This document shows, piece by piece, positions 18,393 through 29,000 of a stretch of 45,919 nt of DNA. The stretch is from an uncultured Oscillospiraceae bacterium (lineage in GTDB: Bacteria; Bacillota; Clostridia; Oscillospirales; Ruminococcaceae). Both the position numbers and the translations under genes were made by a program. A model generated the notes under the pieces. The model had not been told where the DNA came from and made no database searches. It was given only the letters and a program-made list of their open reading frames with translations. The number at the start of each line of letters is the position of its first letter. The first letter of the stretch is position 1. The stretch lies in NCBI GenBank assembly GCA_949741215.1, contig CATJLA010000095.1, positions 1 through 45,919 of the forward strand. Direction: 5' to 3'.

Positions 18393-18903
18393 TTCATGAG
18401 CAAAAAATACCGCAATTTTGGCAAAACTGTTATCCAAATAAGCTTTTTACAGCAACAGCTACTGTATCCCCGCTTTTTGGGCCGTATTTTGTCCCAAAAG
18501 CCTTGGAGGCGGTGTTCCAACCCTAAAGCCAGTTTTATTTTGGCTTCAGCGGCTGCTCCGCTGTCTGCCCACAGCGGAAAATATCCGGGAACACAGCCTG
18601 TTTTACGGCTTTCAGAGATTGCCGGTTATTGCAAACAACAAACGCCAGACCGTTTTGGTCAGTTGATAGAGAAGGCTTTTTCTACTCCTTCGGAAAACTT
18701 TCTAAAAGGAGCCGCCTGCCTGGCCCGGGGGAGCTTGTCCGACCGAATATTTCAAAGCTCCCCTCTCATAACATCTTTCTTTGATCCATACCATTATTAT
18801 GCCGCATTTTCTTTGTTTCATGTTCTCTCTGTCCCTTCTCCCAAAAGTTGTCTTTCAGTTTTCAGCGTTCGCAAATTTTCCTCAGCTGAAGTTTGACAGC
18901 TCC

Positions 18904-18931
18904 AGTATAACAGCTTTATGGTAGATGGAAA
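18904..18931 (-). promoter_or_regulatory. Candidate Spo0A-activated promoter (leftward)
   Basis: A TATACT -10 (18904-18909) and a poor TTTCCA -35 (18926-18931) with a 16-bp spacer lie about 20 bp downstream of twin Spo0A boxes, as expected for an activator-dependent promoter. On the opposite strand TTGACA (18893-18898), 18 bp, TATGGT (18917-18922) forms a rightward promoter with the boxes just downstream, where Spo0A would repress. Which one is used cannot be told from sequence. Confidence 0.4.
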
Positions 18932-18950
18932 TTACAGATATTCGAGCTTT

Positions 18951-18967
18951 TTCGACATTTTTCGACA
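18951..18967 (-). promoter_or_regulatory. Twin Spo0A boxes spaced one helical turn apart
   Basis: Two perfect minus-strand TGTCGAA boxes at 18951-18957 and 18961-18967, with start-to-start spacing of 10 bp, typical of cooperative Spo0A dimer binding. No coding gene lies directly downstream in either direction. Confidence 0.6.
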
Positions 18968-19080
18968 CAACCTTTGTTTTCCACAAAAAAGGCCGCTGTT
19001 ATTTTTGAAAACTTCTGGAACTCCTCTCCAAAACCGCTGTCTTTGCAACGCCTGTAATTAAAATCTTCCAAAAAGCATTT

Positions 19081-19920
19081 TCACAGATTCTCTTTTTTCT
19101 CACAATATTGTGCAAGAATCCAATAAGAATTCAGCAATTCTGACAAGTCCTCAAAGTTGCTCCGATACAGCTCCAGAATAAAAACGGGGTCAACGTGGAA
19201 ATCTCTTACCTTTTCCACAAACTTTTCCAGAGGAAAATCTCCCTTCCCTGGCGGCAGGCAATCCTTTTCCGCCGTATTGTCGCTTATATGAACATGGACA
19301 ATCCGGTCCCCCATCACTTCCACCATCTTCATCGGATCAATTCCGGAACGCCTTGCCTGTTTCACATCCAGCACAAAACAGGCATCCGGGATCTGCGCCT
19401 TCATTTTTCTCAAAAACTCCAGGGTCATGCTTTGGTAAGCAAACATATTCTCCTGTGCCAGCCTCACCCCAAACTTTTTAGCCTCCTCATGCAAAAGAGC
19501 AAAACGCTCCAGATAAAAATTGTCCTCCACCATAAACCTGGTCTCGCAGCCATGAAGCACCACATACTGTCCCCCCAGCACCCCGCAGCTCTCAAAGTAC
19601 CGGCGATAAAGATCCAGCCCGTCCTCAAACCGCCGCTGATAGGAGGTAAACAGCATAAATGACTCAAACCGGGAGGTAAAGGGATGTAAAGCTACAATTT
19701 CCGTCCCATACCCTTTGGCAATTCGGCTCAGCTCCCGCAGATACTGCCCTTCCAGCTCACTAAAGGAATTGGAGAAGAACTCCGTTTTTTTCACCCCGGC
19801 CTCGCCCAGCTGACGCAAAGTAATCTCCGGATACTGCGGATACAAACACCCGGTAGAAATTCCGCTTCTTACCGCTTTAGCCTGGTTATCAGCGTCTGTT
19901 TTCGAGCTCATCTGGCACAT
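19081..19920 (-). CDS. Sugar phosphate isomerase/epimerase-like TIM-barrel protein
   Basis: The 279-residue protein belongs to the xylose-isomerase-like TIM-barrel superfamily (AP-endonuclease 2 fold), whose members isomerise or epimerise sugars or act on DNA; the sugar enzymes bind a metal through Glu, Asp and His residues. Visible matches are STGCLYPQYPE at the N-terminus, the metal-ligand-type segments VVLHGCE, RLAQENM, CFVLDVKQARRSG and IVHVHISDN, and a late FILELYRS. The start is the ATG at 19920, seven bases after AGGAGG; an ATG two codons earlier is only one base from that site. It is a single gene and its substrate is unknown. Confidence 0.8.
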   Translation of the reverse strand: MCQMSSKTDADNQAKAVRSGISTGCLYPQYPEITLRQLGEAGVKKTEFFSNSFSELEGQYLRELSRIAKGYGTEIVALHPFTSRFESFMLFTSYQRRFEDGLDLYRRYFESCGVLGGQYVVLHGCETRFMVEDNFYLERFALLHEEAKKFGVRLAQENMFAYQSMTLEFLRKMKAQIPDACFVLDVKQARRSGIDPMKMVEVMGDRIVHVHISDNTAEKDCLPPGKGDFPLEKFVEKVRDFHVDPVFILELYRSNFEDLSELLNSYWILAQYCEKKENL

Positions 19921-20140
19921 CAGCATTCCTCCTTTCTATGTTCAGCAAACTCTGCTTTTCCGGGACGAGCTCCGCCCTGCTACCATTTATTGCAGATTGT
20001 CTTTTCCTTTTCCTTATAGTAAAATAAAAACACATTCCCTCAACTCTGTCAAGGGCAAAAGTCTTTTCTCCGCATTTTCAAGCGGTTTTTCCACTTTAAT
20101 AAAAACATACCACTTTTATTCCTTACACGAGGTGATACTT

Positions 20141-20401
20141 ATGTCTTCCCGTCATTTTTCCTTCTCCGCCCTTCAGCAGCTGCCCCGGCAGGTTCTATCC
20201 GGCAGCTTTCTTTTGACGTCGTCCTGCTTCGCATCTGCCTGGTGGTTTGCCCGGCTCTCTCCTTCTTTCCCAGGCTATCTGCTGCGGGTATACATGTACA
20301 AAAGTTGCATGGAAGCCGCTTTTGCCTGTTTGGCCGCCGGGTTTCTTGCTGCCTTGCTTTCGGATATAATCCTTCGACGCCACACAGGCACTTCTCTGTA
20401 A
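20141..20401 (+). CDS. Small hypothetical membrane protein
   Basis: An 86-residue protein with two likely membrane-spanning stretches, residues about 15-38 (VLSGSFLLTSSCFASAWWF) and 57-77 (AAFACLAAGFLAALLSDII), and a basic C-terminal tail. The ATG at 20141 is preceded by GAGGTG at good spacing. It is divergent from the TIM-barrel gene. I do not recognise a family; it could be a small stress or sporulation membrane protein, but that is a guess. It could also be a chance frame. Confidence 0.5.
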   Translation: MSSRHFSFSALQQLPRQVLSGSFLLTSSCFASAWWFARLSPSFPGYLLRVYMYKSCMEAAFACLAAGFLAALLSDIILRRHTGTSL

Positions 20402-20897
20402 AATTCCTGCTGTAATGAGGGTTTTCCCCACGTTTTCCGTTCAAAAGTGGAGAAAATATGGTTGAAAATCTACGTCTTCTTTCTAAGAAATTATTCTCAG
20501 ATCAAAACCTTCGTCCTTATTCTCTTATTTTCTGTAACAGTCGTTACACATCTTTGTTTTTTTGCCGTAATTTCCTTTTGACGATTTTCAAAAGGAATAG
20601 ATGATGTGCGCATATCCACCTCACTTTATAGCTGTAAATCGAAGTTCATGATCTAACAAAATGAAAAATCTGCCAGAAATCCCTCCGCTTTTCCTTTAGC
20701 GGATCCGTTTTCTGGCAGATTTCCTTTTTTGTTTCGCAAAAAATACTGCCTCATGGGATAAAATCAGGAGAATTCTTGTTGGGTGTTGCTCTATAATAGA
20801 CTGCTTTCCCTTTTGGCCCACTCTTTCGAAATAATACGCGCTTAAGATGAAAAATTACAGCATACGTCTTATGGACATGGACAAAAACAGCTTTCGG
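20402..20897. other. Intergenic region, mostly featureless, with terminator
   Basis: About 500 bp without a gene. A TTTTCCCCAC/GTGGAGAAAA inverted repeat lies at about 20424-20458, just after the small membrane-protein gene. The strong hairpin terminator at 20666-20730 is 265 bp past that gene, further than usual, so an unannotated short plus-strand transcript could end there. No promoter was confidently located. Confidence 0.5.
20666..20730 (+). terminator. Strong hairpin terminator
   Basis: Perfect 14-bp arms at 20666-20679 and 20709-20722, with a nested CCGC/GCGG stem in the loop, followed by CC and a T-run (20725-20730). It separates rightward transcription from the converging DedA gene. 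Confidence 0.8.
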
Positions 20898-21497
20898 CTA
20901 TTTTTTTCGCTTCCATAAAATAAAGATCACACATCCCGCCGCCACCAGACACAACAGCAGTCTGGAATAAGCAGAAGCCCATCCCGCAATCATTTGCCAG
21001 GAATTGCCGGCGGCCGCTCCCAGCAAAACCAATACGGCATTCCAGATCACACTGCCCAGCAGCGTAAGCCCTAAAAACGGCAGCAGCCTCATCCCAGCCA
21101 TCCCGGCAGGAATCGAAATCAAGCTGCGAATCAGTGGCACAAACCGGCAAAAAAAGACGGTTTTGCTCCCTTTTTCCCGAAATTCCTCCAAAGTTCTGTC
21201 CAAATCCTCCGGTTTTACCCGCAGCAGCCTGCCTAGCTTGGTGCCAAGAAATCTCTTCAGCTTTTCCGGCGGAAAAAATCCCCCTACAATATACAAAATT
21301 GCCGCCCCCGCCATAGATCCACAGGTAGAGGCCCACACTACCTCAAGTACCGTCAAACGGGTAACGGTGGTAAGAAATCCTCCAAAGGTCAAAATCACCT
21401 CAGAGGGGATCGGCGGGAATAAATTTTCAATCGCAATCAGCAAAAAAATCCCAAATCCCCCGTATTGATTCACCATGTCTGTAATCCACTGCTCCAT
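20898..21497 (-). CDS. DedA family membrane protein
   Basis: A 199-residue integral membrane protein of the DedA/SNARE-associated family, which includes undecaprenyl-phosphate and other lipid flippases needed for envelope homeostasis. Family signatures are the IENLFPPIPSEVIL motif near residue 25, with its conserved Glu and prolines, and the FFCRFVPLIRSLISIPAGMAGM segment with the conserved Arg residues near residue 115. Several membrane segments follow, and the tail is basic (WKRKK). The ATG at 21497 has GGGAGG eight bases upstream; a 53-codon in-frame extension upstream is rejected. It is a single gene; which lipid it transports cannot be told. Confidence 0.9.
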   Translation of the reverse strand: MEQWITDMVNQYGGFGIFLLIAIENLFPPIPSEVILTFGGFLTTVTRLTVLEVVWASTCGSMAGAAILYIVGGFFPPEKLKRFLGTKLGRLLRVKPEDLDRTLEEFREKGSKTVFFCRFVPLIRSLISIPAGMAGMRLLPFLGLTLLGSVIWNAVLVLLGAAAGNSWQMIAGWASAYSRLLLCLVAAGCVIFILWKRKK

Positions 21498-21640
21498 AAA
21501 CCGCGCCTCCCCATTCTGCAAGCTGTTCCACTTATATGAAATCCTCCTGCAAAATATTTCTCCCCCTTTTCGGACGTCGGCGCCGCTTCGCTCTCTCCAA
21601 ACCTCTGCCTCACCCCTGTTTCTCCCACATCTTTTGCCTA

Positions 21641-21669
21641 TTGACATTCTCTTCAAACCCTGTTATGCT
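21641..21669 (+). promoter_or_regulatory. Predicted promoter of the tetR-flavodoxin operon
   Basis: Perfect TTGACA (21641-21646), 17-bp spacer, TATGCT (21664-21669). The predicted start near 21676 falls inside the palindromic operator at 21671-21695. Confidence 0.8.
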
Positions 21670-21670
21670 T

Positions 21671-21695
21671 ATTTATATAAACGTTTTATATAAAT
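21671..21695. promoter_or_regulatory. Palindromic operator overlapping the transcription start
   Basis: Perfect 11-bp arms (21671-21681 ATTTATATAAA and 21685-21695 TTTATATAAAT) around a 3-bp centre CGT. The position over the transcription start and directly before a TetR gene makes it the likely autoregulatory operator. Confidence 0.75.
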
Positions 21696-21719
21696 AAATT
21701 ATATTCGGAGGGATCCGCC

Positions 21720-22322
21720 ATGCCAAAGCAAAAAATTACCAAAGAGATGGTAGTGGAAGCTGCCTTTTCCTTAGCAAAAGCCGGCGGAATGGAGCAGGTT
21801 TTAGTCAAAAGCATTGCACAGCGGTTAGGCTGTTCCGTCCAGCCCATTTACAGCTACTGCAAAAATATGGAGGAGCTGCGCGGAGAAGTAACCGCCCAGG
21901 CGGTCCGTTTTGTGCGGGAGTACACCGCTGCCCGCCTGAACCCTGACGATCCGTTTTGCAGCACCGGCAAAGCCTACCTGCAGCTTGCCCAGGAGGAACC
22001 CTATCTCTTTCGTATTTTCGCCTTTCACCAGCGGGAGGGCATCTCCTCCCTGCAGGACCTTTACTGCACCGAGGCTTCTCCTGCCATTCCCGAGTTGATT
22101 GCCCGCCAGCTGCAGATTACCGTCTCCAACGCCCGGCAGCTGCACCTGCATATGCTGCTTTACACTATGGGGCTTGGCACTGTGCTGGCCTCCGCCCGCC
22201 CCGGTATTCCGCCGGAGGAAATGTTCCTCCAACAGCAATCCGCTTACCACGCATTTTTAGCCCAGCTGTTAAATCAGAAAGGAGATGCCCTCAATGGAGA
22301 AAAAAATCCTGGTGATCTATAA
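21720..22322 (+). CDS. TetR family transcriptional regulator
   Basis: A 200-residue one-component repressor. Residues about 5-50 form the TetR helix-turn-helix (ITKEMVVEAAFSLAKAGG...KSIAQRLGCSVQPIYSYCKNMEELR), and the C-terminal part is a ligand and dimer domain with QREGISSLQDLY. The start at 21720 follows GGAGGG. A perfect palindrome over the promoter suggests self-repression. The gene overlaps the flavodoxin-like gene by 29 bp, so the two are translationally coupled and the regulator probably controls the flavodoxin level in response to an unknown ligand. Confidence 0.9.
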   Translation: MPKQKITKEMVVEAAFSLAKAGGMEQVLVKSIAQRLGCSVQPIYSYCKNMEELRGEVTAQAVRFVREYTAARLNPDDPFCSTGKAYLQLAQEEPYLFRIFAFHQREGISSLQDLYCTEASPAIPELIARQLQITVSNARQLHLHMLLYTMGLGTVLASARPGIPPEEMFLQQQSAYHAFLAQLLNQKGDALNGEKNPGDL

Positions 22323-22836
22323 AAGCACCACCGGCTTTACCCAAAAATACGCCCAATTGCTCTCCGAAAAAATCCCCTGCACCTTGCTGGAGTACAAGGC
22401 AGTTACGTCCCAAAAGCTAACCGGTTATGATGTTATCGTATTTGGCACCCGTGCCCACGCCGGCCGGATTGACGGCTTTCCTAAAATCAAAAGGCTGCTT
22501 GCTCATCTTACCAGGACGCAAGCGGTCTTGTTTGTCACCGGGGCCTGCCCCAATTCCGCCCAAGAGGTAATCACCGATTTCTGGAATCAGAATCTTACCC
22601 CTCAGGAGCAGCAGACCCTGCCTCATTTTTATCTGCAAAGCGGCCTGTGCTATGAAAAAATGCCCCTGCCGGATAAACTGATGATGCGCATGGCAGCTGC
22701 CGTTATGAGGCGTCAGGCAGAACAAAAGCCGGAAAAAACACCCCAAGACCAGCAGATGGCACAGGCAATTACCGCCTCCTATGATATTTCTTCCCCGCAA
22801 CTTCTGCTGCCGCTGATTGACTATCTGCAAAAATAA
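22294..22836 (+). CDS. Flavodoxin-domain protein
   Basis: A 180-residue protein with the flavodoxin fold. The N-terminal MEKKILVIYKSTTGFTQKYA carries the FMN phosphate-binding loop (KSTTGFT), and FGTRAHAGRIDG and FVTGACP fit the other FMN loops. It resembles the flavodoxin-like domain proteins of the HemG type more than short electron-transfer flavodoxins. The ATG at 22294 is chosen over one nine bases earlier because AGGAG then has normal spacing. It begins inside the 3' end of the TetR gene and is followed by a terminator. It probably acts in redox or stress response; the substrate is unknown. Confidence 0.8.
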   Translation: MEKKILVIYKSTTGFTQKYAQLLSEKIPCTLLEYKAVTSQKLTGYDVIVFGTRAHAGRIDGFPKIKRLLAHLTRTQAVLFVTGACPNSAQEVITDFWNQNLTPQEQQTLPHFYLQSGLCYEKMPLPDKLMMRMAAAVMRRQAEQKPEKTPQDQQMAQAITASYDISSPQLLLPLIDYLQK

Positions 22837-22855
22837 CAGCCTGATCAATACCCGG

Positions 22856-22894
22856 CCCTCAAAGGGAGATTTTCCTCCTTTTGGGGGCTGTTTT
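22856..22894 (+). terminator. Terminator of the tetR-flavodoxin operon
   Basis: CCCTCAAAGGGAG (22856-22868) pairs imperfectly with CCTCCTTTTGGGGG (22874-22887), with a short ATTTT loop, followed by TTTT at 22891-22894. It lies 20 bp after the flavodoxin stop codon. Confidence 0.55.
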
Positions 22895-23030
22895 CGCATA
22901 GAATCCTGGAAAAAAGCGCAAAATAACCTGAAAAAGCCCTGCGCCTCCCTCAAAGTCCCGGAAAAAACGAGGGCGGAAAGCTACAGGGCCCGCTTCGTCA
23001 TAAAAGATAAAAGCAGCAGGGAGGGTATCT

Positions 23031-26000
23031 ATGGAAAACAACGGAAAAAAACTGGCAGCCAGGCTTACCCGGGAGCTTACTGCCCTGGGGGAATACGGCG
23101 CGTTCAAAAAAGAGGAACAGCAGCGTACTCCCTCGGAGCGTTGGCTCTGCGATCATTATAAAGCTGCCCTGCGGGAGGGCCGGCAGATTGTCCGCACCAT
23201 TCAGCAGGGGGAAAAGGCCAAGGAACCGGTAGATTGGGAGGAGCTGACCCAACTTTTTTGCCGGGAGCTGGTGGAGCCTCAGGCCCCTCTTACCACCGAA
23301 ACACTGGATAGGATTCTGGTAAAGCATCAGCTTTGCCGCAGCCTTACCGGAGAGGAATTTGACCATCTTCCCACTTTGGTAAGGGCGGCTCTGCTCCATG
23401 GAGTATACGAAACTGTATTCGGCCCCACCCCTCAGGGAGAAGGAGAATCCTTCCGGGAGCGCCGGATCTCCTACTGCTTTACCTCTTTAGCCATAGCGGA
23501 AAGCCTGGATTACAACTGGCTGCTGATCCGCCGCTGTGAAACCGAGCGCTTTCTCCGGCAGGATCCGGCAGGCGTTTACCCTCAAATGACCCGCCAAAGC
23601 CGTGGAGAATACCGCCGCCTTTGTACCAAGCTGGGAAAACCTTTGGGCAAAACCGGCCAGGAGATAGCCGCCTCTGTCCTCAGCCAGGCAAAGCAGTGCA
23701 AAGACCAGGGCGGCACAGGCCTGTTGTGGGAAAAGCAGTGCCATGTAGGCTATTACCTGCTGCAAAACCCCCGCCTGCAGCGGGAACACAAGCTTCGGGG
23801 GCTTTTGGTGCTTTGGGGGCCGCCGGTACTTGCGCTTCTTGTAAGCGTTTTGGCAGGCTTTGGGTTTCGTTCCGTTTTGGCAGGAATTCTGTTTTTCTTC
23901 CCCCTGTGGGAGCTGTTCCGCCCCCTGTGCAGCTGGGCCGCCTGTTTTAGGACGTCGGGCCTTCCGCTTCCTGCAGTGCGTCTACCTGCTTCAAAAGCTT
24001 TGGAAAAAAGCGCCCGCACCCTGGCAGTGATCTCGTCCCTGATGCCAAACCCCAGGGAGCTGCCTGCCCTGAGCCGCCGTTTGGAGCGGATGGCCAGAGC
24101 AAATAACGGCGCTTACCTTACCTTTTGCCTGCTGCTGGATTTCCCACCCCATCCCCTGCCCCAAAGCCCCGAGGATACCGGCGACCTCCAGGCTGTAGCC
24201 GAGATGGTACAGCAGTTAAACCACCGCCTTGGCAGCGAGCGTTTTGGCCTGTTGGTACGCCGCCGGGCCTATTCCAAAACTCAAAATCAGTTTATAGGAC
24301 AGGAGCGCAAACGGGGCGCTTTGCTGGAGCTGGCAAGAATGCTGAAGGGAGACGCCATCGACCCTGAGCTTCTTCTTGGGGAGCAGTGCTTCCGGAATAT
24401 CCGCTACCTTTTGGTGCTGGACAGCGACACCAATCTGCTTTTGGAAGGGGCGGACGCCTTTCTCTCCCGCGCCCTTCACCTGTTAAACCGCCCGGTGATC
24501 GACCAAACCACCCGCCGGGTAGTAAACGGCTACGGTATTTTTACCCCCCGCCTTTGTTCTGACCCGGAAAAGCCTGTCAGCTGGTTCTCGGTAATGCTGG
24601 GGGGCAGTCCCGGCATTTCGTCCTATGAAAACCAAACGGCGGAGCTGGGCCAAAGCATCTTTGGCCAAAGCCGCTTTACCGGCAAAGGGCTGATCGAGCT
24701 GGAAAGCTTCTACTCTCTTCTTTCCGGACGTCTTCCGGAGGAGCAGGTTCTCAGCCACGATATTCTGGAGGGGGAGATTCTCCGTACCGCTTTCATCCCC
24801 CAAATTGAGCTTACCGAAGGCTTTCCCGCTACCGCCGCTTCCTGGGAGGCCCGCACCCACCGCTGGGTTCGGGGAGATTGGCAGAACAGCGTCTTTTTAT
24901 GCAGCCGCATTCCGCCCCGCAAAATTATAAACCCTATTCCCCCTTTAGGACGGTACTGGCTGTGGGAAAACCTCCGCCTCTCCCTTCTCCCTCCCTTAGG
25001 GATAGCCGCCGTGCTTGCCTGCCTGGTTCTCCCTCCCCCACCCTCCCTATGGCTGCTGGTTGCAGCTCTGGGCAGCCAGATTGCCGGGGAGCTTTGGCAA
25101 AGCCTCTCCCTTTTGTGGAACGGCGGCATGGGGGAGGCGCTCACCCGCCGGTTTTTCGGCCCCGCTCCCTTTCTTCCGGCGGGGCTTTCTCCCCTTGCCG
25201 GCGGCTTTGCCAAGCTGACGTTACTGCCCTCTATGGCTGTTACTTCCTTGGATGCCTCTCTGCGGGCCTTGTTTCGCCTCCGCCTCAGCCATAAGCGCCT
25301 GCTGGAATGGCAGACCGCCGCCCAAACCGCCGGCAAAAACGGCTGGGTGCGGTATCTGCTCAGCAGCCTGTTCGGAGTACTGCTGCTTTTGCTTGCACCG
25401 GCTGGGTACGGGCACCTACGTCTTACCGGGCTTTTGTTTGGGGCAGCCTTACCCTTTGTGCTACTCAGCGGTAAACGTCCGCCCAAATGGCAGCCCCAAA
25501 TGCGCCCGGAGGACTTTAAAAAACTGCGGGAATACTGTTCCTCTATCTGGCAGTATTTTGAGGATCTTTCAGCCAACCGCCACTCCTTTCTCCCGCCGGA
25601 TCATCTGGAGGAATCCCCTGTTTTCCGGGAAGCGGAGCATACCTCCCCTACCAATATCGGCCTGATGCTCCTCTCTGCCCTGGCTGCCCGGGATTTTGAC
25701 TTCATCTCCTCCAAACGCCTCAGCGAGTTTTTGCAGAACAGCCTCACTGTAATAGAAGGGCTGGAAAGCTGGCACGGCAATCTGTATAACTGGTACGATA
25801 CCAAAACCCGCCAGGTTCTCGCCCCGCGGTTTGTCTCCTCGGTGGATAGCGGCAACTTCCTGTGCTGTCTTGTCACTGTAAAGGAGGGGTTAAAGGATTA
25901 CCTGCCGGAAGAACCCTCTCTTGCCCCTTTACTTTCCCGGATTGAACAGCTGATCGCCCGCACGGATGTCGCCGTATTTTACCGGGAGGACCGGGAGCTT

Positions 26001-29000
26001 TTCTCCATTGGATGGGATGCTGACTCCAACACCCTTTCTGACTCCTGCTATGACTTTTTAATGAGCGAAGCCCGGGCGCTGAGCTACTTTGCCATTGCCT
26101 CCGGCCAGGTACCCAAGCGCCACTGGCAGCGCCTGAACCGAAGCATGAGCCGCAAGGCCCGCTTCTCCGGCCCTATTTCCTGGACTGGCACCATGTTTGA
26201 GTACTTTATGCCCCACCTTTTTCTTCCGACAGACGAAGGCACCCTGCTGGGAGAGGGCCTTCGCTACGCTATCTGGTGCCAGCGTCACCGAGTGCCCAAG
26301 GGTGTACCCTGGGGTGTTAGTGAAAGCGGCTATGGCGCCTTTGACTCTGCCTTAGGCTACCTGTATAAGGCCCATGGAGTAGAGCTGCTTGCCCAAAAGC
26401 CGGGCATGAACCGGGAGCTTGTTATTTCCCCCTACTCTACCTTTTTGGCATTGCCTTGGGCCCCAAAAATGGCCATGAAAAATTTAAGGGAGATGGAAAA
26501 AATGGGTTTTTCCGGCCGCTACGGCTTTTATGAAAGTGCTGACTTTACCCCCGGCCGCTGTGTTCCCGGCAGCAAACCGGCGGCTGCCCCCTCCAAAAAG
26601 CTTTCCTCCAGGGACGCGGCGCCTCCTTTCCTCCTGGTGCGGGAATATATGGCCCACCACTTGGGGATGAGCTTAGCAGCCGCGGTAAACGCCGCCTTCC
26701 CCGGCAAAATGCACCGCCGCTTTTTGGCCGACCCTCAAATGGGCCGCGCCCGGGAGCTTTTGCAGGAGCGCGCGGGGGACGCTCTCTGGGCAGGCGCTGT
26801 CCGGGAGGAGCCGGAAGCCGCTGCGCCCGCTCCGTCCAAAGAGCCGCCCTTTACCGAAACCTGTGAGCAGATTTCCCTCCGTTCCCCCCGGTGCGCTGTC
26901 CTTTCCAATGGAGGACTCACTGCTTTGTATACCGATAGCGGCTGCAGCTGGCTTGCCGGCTACGGAGCGGACCTTACCAGGCGCTGCCATGATCCTTTGC
27001 GCCGGCCCGCCGGCATATTTGTTCTGCTGGGGCGGGAGGGGGAGCAAAAGCTGAGCCTTACCGCCGCCCCGGAGCAAAGCCTGCCCTTTTTAACTCCTCC
27101 GGCCCAGCCTGTTACCCGCTGCTGCCGGTTTGAAAGCCGTTCTGTTCGCTATGAGCTCCGGCAAAACCGCCTGAAGATGGAGATGACCTGTACCCTGGAC
27201 CCCGCCCTCCCCTGTGAGCAGCGCAGGATCCGGCTGGAAAACTTCTCCGGCAAAACCCAGCTTCTCCTTTACCTGGAGCCCACCCTCTCTCCGGATCGGG
27301 ACTTTACCGCACATCCTGCTTTCTCCCGGCTGTTTGTTACCTCCCGGTATGATGCCGGGGCCAACTGCGCGGTATTCACCCGCACCCCGCGGGAGGGCGC
27401 CCAGCCCCCTGCCCTGGCCATTGGCTTTAAGGAGCCTGTTTCCTTTGGCCTGCAAACCAGGCGGGAGTCACTGCTCCAAGCCCCCTCCGGGCTTACCGGC
27501 CTCTTTTTTTCCAGGCCCTTTGAGGAGCAACAAGCCGGCTCTGTGCCGGACGGCTGCTGCGCCCTTTGCCTGCCTCTGCCCCAAAAAGGCACCGTTTTTG
27601 CTGTGACGTTACTGCTGGCGGCAGGCAAAACCGCTGCGGACGCCGTCAATAACCTGGTAAAACTGCGGCAAAAAGGGGGTGTCAGCAAGCAAACCGCCGC
27701 GGCCTCCCCTCTGTTTGATAACTCCCTAGAGGGCCGGATCGCCTACTCCCTTCTTCCCGGCCTGCTGTTCCGCCGGATGGAATCCCGCCGGCAGTTGGCC
27801 CTGGCGGAAGCAAACCGCCTGGATATCCGCTCTCTGTGGAGCCTTGGCATTTCCGGCGACCTCCCCATTGCAGCCTTACAGCTTTCTAATGGGACGTCAC
27901 AGCAGCAGGAGCGTCTTCTGCAAAGCCTGAAGGCTCACCGTCTTCTCCGCCGCAGCGGCGTCCTGTATGATCTTGCTGTTCTCTACCCTGAAAACAGCGG
28001 CGAGCAGCTCACCTCCTCCTTGGCGGATCTTCTTCTCCGGGAAAACATGGGGGATCTCCTTCGTCAACCCGGAGGCATTCACCTGCTGGAGGCCACCGCT
28101 CCGATCGCTGCCCTGATCCAAAGCGTTGCTTCTCATCTTGTGCCGGAGGACCTGATCCGTCCTCATATTGCACTTCAGCCCTATATTCCTCTAAAAATGC
28201 ACTCCCCGCGCCCTGCTCCTATGCCCAACGGGCAAAATGTTTTAGCGGTGGAGGGCGGCGCTTTCCTGAACGGCGCCTTTTGGGTGGACAGAAGCACTCC
28301 CCTGCCCTTCTCCCATATTCTGGCCAACCACAGCTTCGGCACTTTGATCAGTGACAGCAGCCTGGGCTATACCTGGGGCCTCAACGCCCGGGAAAATAAG
28401 CTCACTCCCTGGGAGAACGACCCCTTTACCGATAACCTGGGCGAGCTTCTCCTCCTGCGGGATCAAACCCGCTGCTACAGCCTTACCCACGGGGCCCGGG
28501 CAGTATTCTCACCGGAAAAAGCCCAATATCTGGGTCAGATTGGCGCACTCTCCTACACTCTCACTCTTTTTGTCCCGGATAAATGGATGGCCAAGGTGAT
28601 GATTCTGGAGCTGGAAAACCAAGGGGACGAGCAGCTGGACCTGGCCTGTGCCTACTACCTGGAGCCCCTGCTGGGGGATTTCCCAAAAAATGCCGCCATT
28701 CCCCGCATCTGGGAGAAAAACGGTATGATATATGCCGAAAACCCCCTTTCCGCCCAGGTTGGCGGCGTCCTCTGCCTTGGTATGGAGCCGGAACAGGATA
28801 TCGCCGCCGAAAAAAGCTTCCGGGTATTGGAGCGTGCCGACTTTCTCTCCGGCCAGTGGAAGCCTTCTCATGAGCCTCAAAGCGTTCCCCATGCAACCGC
28901 CCACCGATGTATCTCCAAAGTTACCCCCCTGCGTCTGCCTCCCAAGTACAAGGGGCGGGTAAAAATCATCCTCTCCTACGGCAAAACCGAACAGGCCGCC

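Larger units (their letters stand above)
17805..19080. other. 1.3-kb intergenic region with regulatory signals but no clear gene
   Basis: No open frame here has both a ribosome-binding site and family similarity. The longest (141 residues on the minus strand, 166 on the plus) start without such sites and have low-complexity, basic compositions. The region contains three perfect Spo0A boxes (18386, 18951, 18961), a minus-strand promoter candidate (18904-18931), a minus-strand terminator (18116-18132), a 9-bp inverted repeat GGGGAGCTT/AAGCTCCCC around 18726-18763, two AAAAGCTGCC copies (18318 and 18371), and a variant of the dispersed element (GGACGTAGCTGCC near 18176). A 39-codon minus-strand frame at 18702-18821 is possible but weak. 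Confidence 0.5.

Noticed and set aside
18095-18896. 141- and 166-codon frames in the spoIVB upstream region
   Set aside because: They overlap on opposite strands, lack ribosome-binding sites and have compositions unlike the neighbouring genes.
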